Part shown: positions 1-5,341 of the stretch, one piece after another
Position numbering within the stretch: position 1 is the stretch's first letter
How the letters are laid out: every line of letters begins with the position of its first letter
Source of the DNA: an uncultured Prevotellaceae bacterium
GTDB taxonomy: Bacteria; Bacteroidota; Bacteroidia; Bacteroidales; Bacteroidaceae
Direction of reading: 5' to 3'
NCBI GenBank assembly: GCA_900557555.1
Contig: USTH01000064.1
Span: 1-5,870, forward strand
Length of the DNA stretch: 5,870 nt
The notes under the pieces: model-generated
What the model saw: only the letters and a program-made list of their open reading frames with translations
Database searches by the model: none
What the model was told of the DNA's origin: nothing
Program-made: the position numbers and the translations under genes

Positions 1-110
1 AACTTTATCAAGACTTAAGACAAGCAAGTAGTCAACCAAAATCAGGAAACTACAATTTGGGTTAAAACCGTTGGAACAAGACATAAAGCAGTTCACACAC
101 GAGGTTGCCA

Positions 111-201
111 CATTCCGCTAACTTAGTAGACTTGTGTCAGCTAAGTTAGCTGACAACTGTCCACTAAGTTAGCTGACACAGGTCTGTTAGTTAGCGGAAT
201 G
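111..201. repeat. Intergenic palindrome array inside a larger inverted repeat
   Basis: The outer 13 bp, CATTCCGCTAACT (111-123), are repeated exactly as the reverse complement at 189-201, and pairing continues inward with a few mismatches and one bulge. Inside, the core CTAA(C/G)TTAG occurs at 118-126, 141-149 and 164-172, with a degenerate copy at 186-194, giving spacings of 23, 23 and 22 bp. The unit at 135-155 is a perfect palindrome of two 10-bp arms around one base. The unit at 158-178 is a direct copy of it with two mismatches. There is no open frame and no T-tract, so it does not look like a plain terminator. It could be a REP-like dispersed element, a multi-site protein-binding array, or a structured RNA. 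The repeat itself is certain; its function is unknown. Confidence 0.85.
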
Positions 202-360
202 ACATTTGTTGTGTTTGCAGCACTTCAAAAACGTGACGGAGCGTGGCATGGTGCGTATGTTGTTGGGGGGACTTAGGATGTAACAATTGCTGGTAGTGTT
301 TTTGACACGCCTTCAACAAAAATAATTTGGATAACCTCCGGTTTTCTCACGATATACCCT
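202..360. other. Non-coding spacer, nothing recognised
   Basis: This stretch lies between the palindrome array and the promoter-like element. No frame on either strand gives a plausible protein, and no tRNA or other RNA gene was recognised. Together with the flanking sequence it forms a region of about 465 bp (66-531) without a convincing gene. Confidence 0.5.
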
Positions 361-368
361 TACCTTTG
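361..368 (+). promoter_or_regulatory. Candidate Bacteroidetes -7 promoter element
   Basis: TACCTTTG matches the Bacteroidetes -7 consensus TAnnTTTG and is followed by CA, as is common in this group. No convincing -33 TTG/TTTG sits at the usual 19-21 bp upstream; the nearest TTTG (326-329) is too far away. If it is used, transcription would start near 374-376. That leaves an untranslated leader of about 155 nt before the hydrolase gene at 532. The leader ends in an A-rich stretch typical of Bacteroidetes gene starts. Confidence 0.5.
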
Positions 369-531
369 CAATGGGTTATAAAAGGCTACACAACGCCTAT
401 GAATATTGCGGCGGTGCGGTCAGCCTCCGGCGATATCGTTACATGCAGCGCAACAACAAAAGAACAACAAGTAGTAATACTAACAACTTACGTTACGGTC
501 TGATGACCGATATGGGTAAAAACATGATTAT

Positions 532-1110
532 ATGAAGAAGATAGTGTATTTGCACGGTTTCGGCTCTTCGGGTACAAGCGGCACTGTGCAGTTGCTGGCC
601 CAGCTTCTGCCTGAGGTGGAAATTGTGGCTCCGGATATTCCGGTCGACCCGGTAGATGCTTTGCCTTTTTTGCAGGAATTTTGTGACAAGGAACGCCCAG
701 ACCTGATAATAGGTACATCTATGGGAGGAATGTATGCGCAACAGATGAGAAACTTCAAGCGCATCTGTGTCAATCCGGCGTTCAACATGTCTACAATGAG
801 CAAGGTGCTGAAAACAGGCGAACATAAGTTCTTCAACCGCAGACGTGACAACAGTAAAACATTCAGAATCACGCGCGACATTATTCAGCACCACAACCAG
901 ATGGAACGCCGCCAGTTCGATAACATCACGGCAGAACAGAAGGAGACTTGTTGGGGGCTGTTTGGTATCAATGACCCACAGGTCAAAACCTACGACATGT
1001 TTAAGAAGCACTATGCCAATGCGATAAAATTTGACGGAGGTCACCAGCTTAACGAGAAGGTTCTTAAAAAGACGCTTGTTCCGTTGGTGAAGGAGATTTT
1101 GGGGCTGTAG
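532..1110 (+). CDS. YqiA/YcfP-family alpha/beta-fold esterase
   Basis: This 192-residue protein has the compact single-domain alpha/beta hydrolase layout of the YqiA/YcfP (UPF0227) family, whose E. coli member is an esterase of about the same length. The first strand leads into YLHGF (residues 6-10), the usual oxyanion-hole motif. The nucleophile elbow is GTSMGG (61-66) with Ser63. The family's VNPA motif is at 80-83. The acid is probably Asp148 in LFGINDP, and the histidine is His171 in GGHQL. No signal peptide or membrane segment is visible, so it should be cytoplasmic. The natural substrate is unknown; the family hydrolyses short-chain esters. The frame is closed by a TAA at 517-519, which fixes the ATG at 532. 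The start overlaps the TGA of a short upstream frame (ATGA). It appears monocistronic and ends before the hairpin at 1128-1168. Confidence 0.9.
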   Translation: MKKIVYLHGFGSSGTSGTVQLLAQLLPEVEIVAPDIPVDPVDALPFLQEFCDKERPDLIIGTSMGGMYAQQMRNFKRICVNPAFNMSTMSKVLKTGEHKFFNRRRDNSKTFRITRDIIQHHNQMERRQFDNITAEQKETCWGLFGINDPQVKTYDMFKKHYANAIKFDGGHQLNEKVLKKTLVPLVKEILGL

Positions 1111-1127
1111 GTGGGTGTTAAACCAGA

Positions 1128-1168
1128 AAAGCGCATCGTCCGTAGTGTTGTTTCGGGCGGTGCGCTTT
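1128..1168. terminator. Hairpin terminator between convergent genes
   Basis: A 15-bp stem pairs AAAGCGCATCGTCCG (1128-1142) with CGGGCGGTGCGCTTT (1154-1168) around an 11-nt loop, with two G-U pairs when read as plus-strand RNA. A's precede it and TTTCTT closes it, so it could serve both the esterase gene on the plus strand and the hydrolase gene on the minus strand. The T-tract is short, so its efficiency is uncertain. Confidence 0.7.
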
Positions 1169-1222
1169 CTTGGCTATTGTTGGTCAAAAGCTGTCATTTA
1201 CGAACTAATGACCGGTTTGGGT

Positions 1223-2387
1223 TTACGGTCTTGTGGTGTTGCTGAATCTTGAGGCCAGCATGAGGAGCAGTCCGTTGCACAGTTCACTTTCGCCAAACAT
1301 CTTGGAGTAGGAATTGAGGCCGTAGGTGTCGCCGCTGCAATCTCCCACAAAACCATCGGTGGATACGTGTGGTTTTATGAAGTTGAGCGACAATTTGCGA
1401 TGGGGGTTCTTGCTTTGCTTGTATATCTCGAACATGAGGGCGGTTGATGAGTCGAACTTCTCGCTGGAACCGGGGAATTGAGTATATTCCACGGCAGAAA
1501 GGGTTTTGTTCAAGGCGGGGTCGTTGATTTGTGGACAATAGGCCGCTGCCAACAGATACCATCCAATGCCACGTCCCCAATTTGCGCTGCCAGTGAGTAT
1601 TCCGCTTTTGAGGTCGTAGCCGTGGGCGGGAATGCCCGTGCGATGGTCTACTCCGTATGTGTAGTACTCCTTCATGTTATGATAGGCGACCTTGTAGGCG
1701 AGAGAGTCTCCTGTAACGTTGAAATACTCCATTAGAAACGGCACATACATGCCGACGGCGTCAGAGAGCTGTACCTTGGTGTCTGGACGGTACATGACGA
1801 TGCCGTTTGCATTGCGGTTCCATTACGTGCTTGAAGATGTTGCGGGCAACGGTGCGATACTCCTCCTTGTTATACCAGCGATACATGTTAAGGAAGAAGA
1901 TGCCGATTGGCACTTGGTCTATCTTGATAATGTCGTAGGTAAGAACACCCTTTTTCGCATCATACATTGATGAGGCCTTCTGTTTGAGGCTTTCCATAAG
2001 CGTGCGGTTTTTTGTCTGTATGCCGTAGTATGAAAGGCCGGCATAACCGTAGGCCGTGTAGTAGTTGTTGCGTGTGTCGGAGTTGCGTTTTGGCTTGAAG
2101 AAGTTTATGAGGTCAAGTGGTAGCCCTTTTGGCTCGTTCATAGACATCTTAACACCGCTGTGGTCGAGCGTTGCACGGCATACGGTGTTCAGCAGTTCGC
2201 TGTCAGGTGTTTTTTCGTTGAAGCGGCTTGTGAGTGCCATCTTTTGCACGATGATATCGTGACAGGGCTTTATGTATGGCAAAACCACTATGAGGTTGAT
2301 GAGCAACGAAACAATGGCAACTGTAGCCCAGATGGTGCATCGGGAGCTGTTCTTGCGTGAAGTGTGGGAAAAAAGTTTAGTTTGCAT
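1223..2387 (-). pseudogene. Membrane-anchored GH88/GH105-like glycoside hydrolase, frameshifted
   Basis: Two overlapping reading frames together encode one protein of about 387 residues. A single extra base between roughly 1800 and 1822 breaks it: the first frame ends its sensible sequence at HVMEP and the second resumes at ANGIVMYRPD. Dropping one C gives a smooth EPNANGIVMYRPD. The N-terminus has basic residues and then one hydrophobic segment (about 18-38), a signal anchor that would place the catalytic domain outside the inner membrane. The rest resembles the alpha/alpha-barrel unsaturated glucuronyl/galacturonyl hydrolases of GH88/GH105. KIDQVPIG (Asp157) and LSDAVGM (Asp209 after repair) sit where the family has its catalytic aspartates, and NWGRGIGWYLL is the conserved barrel motif. 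The family removes unsaturated uronic acids from polysaccharide-lyase products; the substrate here is unknown. ATG 2387 is preferred because the upstream TTG at 2414 lies inside the -7 element. The shift may be a real mutation or a sequencing error. Confidence 0.8.
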
Positions 2388-2391
2388 GGTG

Positions 2392-2421
2392 CGTAATGTT
2401 GACTTCAACGTCAAAATTACG
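2392..2421. promoter_or_regulatory. Operator-like inverted repeat over a transcription start
   Basis: Two 12-nt arms, CGTAATGTTGAC (2392-2403) and GTCAAAATTACG (2410-2421), are inverted copies with one mismatch (2398 against 2415) around a 6-nt centre. The centre also forms a nested perfect palindrome, GTTGACTTCAAC (2398-2409). The repeat covers the -7 element (2412-2419) and the expected start site of the minus-strand hydrolase gene, where a bound repressor would block transcription. No regulator gene is visible nearby. An RNA hairpin at the 5' end of the transcript is an alternative. Confidence 0.5.
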
Positions 2422-2441
2422 TTTTAATATTGAAATTGCAA
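2412..2441 (-). promoter_or_regulatory. Bacteroidetes promoter of the GH88/GH105-like gene
   Basis: On the minus strand, TAATTTTG (2419-2412) matches the -7 consensus TAnnTTTG. A TTG (2441-2439) lies exactly 19 nt upstream, where the -33 element is expected. Transcription should begin near 2405, leaving about 18 nt before ATG 2387. This is the best-formed promoter in the window. Confidence 0.7.
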
Positions 2442-2521
2442 TATATTATCCAGATAAAATTGCGCTAAGTGGGAATATGAGTGAAAAATCCCCAGGCAGG
2501 AAATGCTTCAGAATAATACAA

Positions 2522-2556
2522 CCAGCCCTGCAAAGACTGTTGCTTTGCAGGGCTGG
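2522..2556 (-). terminator. Terminator of the FKBP operon
   Basis: A perfect 14-bp GC-rich stem pairs CCAGCCCTGCAAAG (2522-2535) with CTTTGCAGGGCTGG (2543-2556) around a 7-nt loop. On the minus strand it lies 33 nt past the last FKBP stop codon and is followed by a T-rich stretch (TTGTATTATT). It separates the FKBP operon from the hydrolase gene, which has its own promoter. Confidence 0.85.
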
Positions 2557-2589
2557 CGGTATATAAATAATAATGTCAAGCCTTGGCTG

Positions 2590-3555
2590 TTATTTTCCAA
2601 CTGTGGCTGGAATCTTTGGCTGCGGAGCAGCCTTGACAGAAATCAGTTCTACCTTGAAGATAAGGGTAGAGAAAGGCTTGATAGGTGAGTTGCGTGTTTC
2701 GCGCGCACCGTATGCCAGCTCTTGTGGAATGTATATTTCCCATGTAGAGCCTGCAGGCATCAGCTTGAGGGCTTCTGAAAAGCCTGGCACCACACCATTT
2801 ACACTGAATTCCTGTGGCTTGTTGCGTTTGTATGAACTGTCGAACACTGTGCCGTCAATGAGGCGTCCTTCATAGTTCACTTCTACTTTGGAGTTCTCAC
2901 CGGGCTTTTCACCTGTGCCGGCCTTGATAATCTTGTATTGCAGACCGCTGGGCAGGGTTACGACACTGTCTTTCTTGGCGTTTTCTGCAAGGAACTTCTC
3001 GCCAGCGATGCGGTTGTCACCATACTTCTTCTCCATGAGCTGGTCGTGGTAATACTCCATCTGTCGTTCGGCCACCTTCATGGCAGAGTCGGAGGTGACG
3101 CTGCCGCTGTTGGTTGTAGCCTCAAGAAATCCGCGCAGGAACTCAGCTTGGTTGACGAATGCGGAGTCGCGGTTGTCGGTGATTTGCTTATTGGCCTGTG
3201 GCAACATCTGGTTCATGACTTGATCTGCAATCTGAAGACCAGCGGCATATGCCTTCATTTTGGCGTTTGTCGGGTCGTTGGCAGCTTCCTTAAATCCGCG
3301 AAGAAAGTCGTCCATGTATTGTGCAGTGTCGATGCGGAGTTGTTGCTGGAGATATTGTTTTAGTCCGTTAGAGTTTGCTGCACCAAGGCAGTAGCTGAAA
3401 TCCTTCACGTTTACGGTGTCGGGAGCGATCTTGACAGGAGCGGCAGCCTCAGTTTTGGCTTTCTTGGCCACTTTTTTCTTTGAAGCCTTCTTCTGCGCAC
3501 AGACGGTGCCGGCGGCAACGAGAAGGATGAGTGTTGATAAGACAATGCGTTTCAT
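2590..3555 (-). CDS. Exported FKBP-type prolyl isomerase, signal peptide form
   Basis: This 321-residue protein is the third gene of the FKBP operon. Residues 1-20 form a signal peptide (MKR, hydrophobic core, AGTVCA before Q21), so it should be periplasmic. A lysine-rich stretch follows at 22-34. Residues 53-150 contain two copies of an FKBP_N-like dimerisation unit, the first starting at FSYCLGAANSNGLKQ and the second at AYAAGLQIADQV. A long helical linker (about 157-195) leads to the FKBP catalytic domain (about 203-308). Active-pocket positions are mostly kept: Tyr228, Phe238-Asp239, Val255-Val256, Tyr282 in AYG and Phe300. The usual pocket Trp is Phe259, and the common IPP before the last strand is IKP. 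The protein should catalyse prolyl cis-trans isomerisation and act as a folding helper. The catalytic domain is closest to the first gene's product, while the N-terminal half is closest to the second's. Confidence 0.93.
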   Translation of the reverse strand: MKRIVLSTLILLVAAGTVCAQKKASKKKVAKKAKTEAAAPVKIAPDTVNVKDFSYCLGAANSNGLKQYLQQQLRIDTAQYMDDFLRGFKEAANDPTNAKMKAYAAGLQIADQVMNQMLPQANKQITDNRDSAFVNQAEFLRGFLEATTNSGSVTSDSAMKVAERQMEYYHDQLMEKKYGDNRIAGEKFLAENAKKDSVVTLPSGLQYKIIKAGTGEKPGENSKVEVNYEGRLIDGTVFDSSYKRNKPQEFSVNGVVPGFSEALKLMPAGSTWEIYIPQELAYGARETRNSPIKPFSTLIFKVELISVKAAPQPKIPATVGK

Positions 3556-3588
3556 ATTGCTTTTGTTCTTGATAAGTTTCTTAAAAGT

Positions 3589-4503
3589 TTATTTCTTTGA
3601 AGACTTGCCCGAAATCTGCTGTGCTGTTACGTCAGAGTTTGCGTTGACAAGTTTGATTTTGAAGATAAGGGCAGAGTAGGGCTTGATGGTACCCATGTCG
3701 CGGTTGCCGTAGGCCTGGTTGTATGGAATATAGAGTTCCCATTCAGAACCTTCTGGCATGATGGAGAGAGCCTCCTGCCAGCCTGGCACCACTTGGTTGA
3801 GCATCACTTCGGTCGGCTTGCCACCGTTGTTCTTTTCAGAGCTGTCAAAAACGTTGCCGTCAATGGTCTTGCCCTCATAGATTACCTGAACCTTGTTTGT
3901 GGGAGCGGGAACGGGGCCTTTGCCCTCTGAAATAACTTTGTATAGAGTGCCGCCTGGAAGTTTCTTTACGTCAGCTTCCTTGGCTTTTTTGGCGATGAAA
4001 GCATCGCTCTTCTTCTTGTTCTCACCATAGGTCTTGGTCAGGTTTTGGTCCTTGTAGGCATCTACTCGTTTGGTGAGTTCTCTCTTGATTTGCTCAAGGT
4101 TGATTATAGGTTCGCCTTTTGCACCTTCAATGAAGCCTGCCACGAGCTGTGTGAGATTGATGGTCTTGGTTGAGTCAGAACCAAAAAGTTCGCTGTTGGC
4201 GGCAGAGTAAACTTGGGTGCCTACTTGCTGGCCAATCTGTACGCCTGCGTAGTAGGCTGCAAGTTTCTTGTCGTTGCCAGCTTGTGCAGCGGCAGCAAAG
4301 CCTTTGTAGAATTCGTCCATGTAGGCGGTGTCAACACCAAGCTGGTTGGCGATGTACATCTTTACGCCCTGTGAATTGGCTACACCGAGTTCATAACTCA
4401 AGGTGTCGAGGTCTGTTTCTGGGTTGCCTTTAGGAATGCCACCCTTGTTGCAGGAACCAAATGCCACAATAGCTGCGGCAACAATGAGAAGTGTTTTTTT
4501 CAT
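3589..4503 (-). CDS. FKBP-type prolyl isomerase, lipoprotein form
   Basis: This 304-residue protein is the middle gene of the FKBP operon, 35 bp after the first gene and 33 bp before the third. The start MKKTLLIVAA leads into AFGSC, a lipobox with Cys18, so the mature protein should be lipid-anchored in the cell envelope. Two FKBP_N-like units occupy about 34-130, starting at TLSYELGVANSQGVK and AYYAGVQIGQQVG. A charged helical linker (about 136-180) leads to the FKBP domain (about 184-287). Pocket residues include Tyr209, Phe219-Asp220, Val238-Val239, Trp242, Tyr265 and Phe281. After FDSS there is a small insertion (EKNNGGK), and the aromatic residue usual near the end of that loop is Val233, so the pocket deviates more than in the other two copies. 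The expected role is isomerase and chaperone for envelope proteins. A lysine-rich tail ends the protein. Confidence 0.93.
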   Translation of the reverse strand: MKKTLLIVAAAIVAFGSCNKGGIPKGNPETDLDTLSYELGVANSQGVKMYIANQLGVDTAYMDEFYKGFAAAAQAGNDKKLAAYYAGVQIGQQVGTQVYSAANSELFGSDSTKTINLTQLVAGFIEGAKGEPIINLEQIKRELTKRVDAYKDQNLTKTYGENKKKSDAFIAKKAKEADVKKLPGGTLYKVISEGKGPVPAPTNKVQVIYEGKTIDGNVFDSSEKNNGGKPTEVMLNQVVPGWQEALSIMPEGSEWELYIPYNQAYGNRDMGTIKPYSALIFKIKLVNANSDVTAQQISGKSSKK

Positions 4504-4538
4504 GATTTTATTTTGTGTGTTTTGTTTATTAGTTTACT

Positions 4539-5144
4539 CTAATTCACGCCAAGCAGTTCCACATCAAACACCAAGGCTGAGTATGGAGGAATGCTTTCGC
4601 CTGCACCGTTTGCACCGTAGGCCAGGTTGTAGGGAATATGGAAGCGGTATTTGGCGCCTTCTTTCATTAGCTGCAGTCCCTCGGTCCAGCCTGCTATTAC
4701 ACCGTTAAGTGGGAATGTGGCCGGAGTGCCGCGACGGTAGGAACTGTCAAATACAGTGCCGTCAATAAGGCGACCCTCGTAATGGCATTTTACATTGTCG
4801 GTGGCTTTCGGGCTTTTGCCGGTGCCTTCGTTGAGCACTTCGTACTGCAGTCCGCTTTTAGTGACTTTCACGCCGTCTTTTTTTGCGTTTTCTGCAAGAT
4901 ATTGCTCTCCATAGGCTTTGAACTTTGCTCCAGCCTCTTCTTTAAGTTTCTGGTTTTCTTTTTCTGCTTCTTGAATGAATGTGTTGGCAACGATTTGGGC
5001 CTCTTTCATGCTCATCTGAGGTTCTTTACCTTGGATGACATCTTTGATTGCCTGAGCGAAATCATCGATATTGAGTTTGCTGCCACCCATGCCTTTAAGC
5101 TGGTGGCCAATGCCGAGTCCCAATGCATAGCTTGCTTTGTCCAT
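4539..5144 (-). CDS. fklB: Cytoplasmic FKBP-type prolyl isomerase, FklB-like
   Basis: This 201-residue protein is close in length and layout to E. coli FklB (FKBP22). It has no signal peptide: it starts MDKASYALGLGIGHQL, directly in the FKBP_N dimerisation unit (about 4-40). A long charged helix (about 46-88) ends in LAENAKKDGV, also near-identical in FklB. The FKBP catalytic domain (about 97-199) keeps the pocket well: Tyr122, Phe132-Asp133, Phe144, Val149-Ile150, Trp153, Tyr177 in AYGANGAGESIPP and Phe193. It should act as a V-shaped dimer catalysing prolyl isomerisation in the cytoplasm. It is the first gene of a three-gene operon, with a promoter at 5178-5185 and only 35 bp of A-rich spacer before the next gene. 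The gene symbol is by similarity only. Confidence 0.93.
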   Translation of the reverse strand: MDKASYALGLGIGHQLKGMGGSKLNIDDFAQAIKDVIQGKEPQMSMKEAQIVANTFIQEAEKENQKLKEEAGAKFKAYGEQYLAENAKKDGVKVTKSGLQYEVLNEGTGKSPKATDNVKCHYEGRLIDGTVFDSSYRRGTPATFPLNGVIAGWTEGLQLMKEGAKYRFHIPYNLAYGANGAGESIPPYSALVFDVELLGVN

Positions 5145-5177
5145 AGTTTAATTCGGTGTTGTTTTAATATCAGAATG

Positions 5178-5185
5178 CAAAAGTA
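5178..5185 (-). promoter_or_regulatory. Promoter -7 element of the FKBP operon
   Basis: On the minus strand TACTTTTG (5185-5178) matches TAnnTTTG and is followed by CA. The start site would be near 5171, about 26 nt before ATG 5144. No clear -33 TTTG is present, only AT-rich sequence with TTTA stretches. It is the only promoter-like element found for the three FKBP genes. Confidence 0.6.
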
Positions 5186-5287
5186 ATATTTTTACTCGAT
5201 AAAGAGTTAAACGTATGAAGGTTTATTAATGCTTTTTATGAATATGCCAGCAAAACGGAGAGCCCCGGTAACCTTTTTTATGAAAAA

Positions 5288-5320
5288 CAAGCTCGCCTGC
5301 CAAAACTGCAGGCGAGCTTG
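5288..5320 (-). terminator. Strong terminator after the T9SS cargo gene
   Basis: A perfect 13-bp stem pairs CAAGCTCGCCTGC (5288-5300) with GCAGGCGAGCTTG (5308-5320) around a 7-nt loop. On the minus strand it follows the stop codon by 21 nt and is immediately followed by TTTTT, a textbook intrinsic terminator. It insulates the FKBP promoter downstream. Confidence 0.9.
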
Positions 5321-5341
5321 AAGTGTTATGGGGCGTTGTCT

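Noticed and set aside
3..65. Open frame on the plus strand ending in TAA at 63-65, possibly the last 20 codons of an upstream gene
   Set aside because: Twenty codons with no recognisable motif are too few to support a gene. It could be real, but only sequence before position 1 would tell.
111..201. Integron attC-like site
   Set aside because: The long imperfect palindrome with GTTAG near its end is reminiscent of attC. However, GTTAGCG does not fit the GTTRRRY core, and no integrase or cassette array is visible.
111..201. Invertible promoter or phase-variation switch
   Set aside because: Inverted arms are present, but the interior is filled with further palindromes and holds no promoter-like element. 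No recombinase gene is in view.
493..1044. 183-codon minus-strand frame opposite the esterase
   Set aside because: It is antisense to a gene with clear catalytic motifs and shows no family features of its own.
2388..2414. TTG start at 2414 for the hydrolase
   Set aside because: It would place the start codon inside the -7 promoter element. ATG 2387 follows the predicted transcription start by a normal distance.
2938..3363. 141-codon plus-strand frame opposite the periplasmic FKBP, and the similar frame at 4782-5186
   Set aside because: Both are antisense to conserved FKBP coding sequence. Their valine/leucine/phenylalanine-rich make-up is what the complementary frame of charged helical coding DNA gives.
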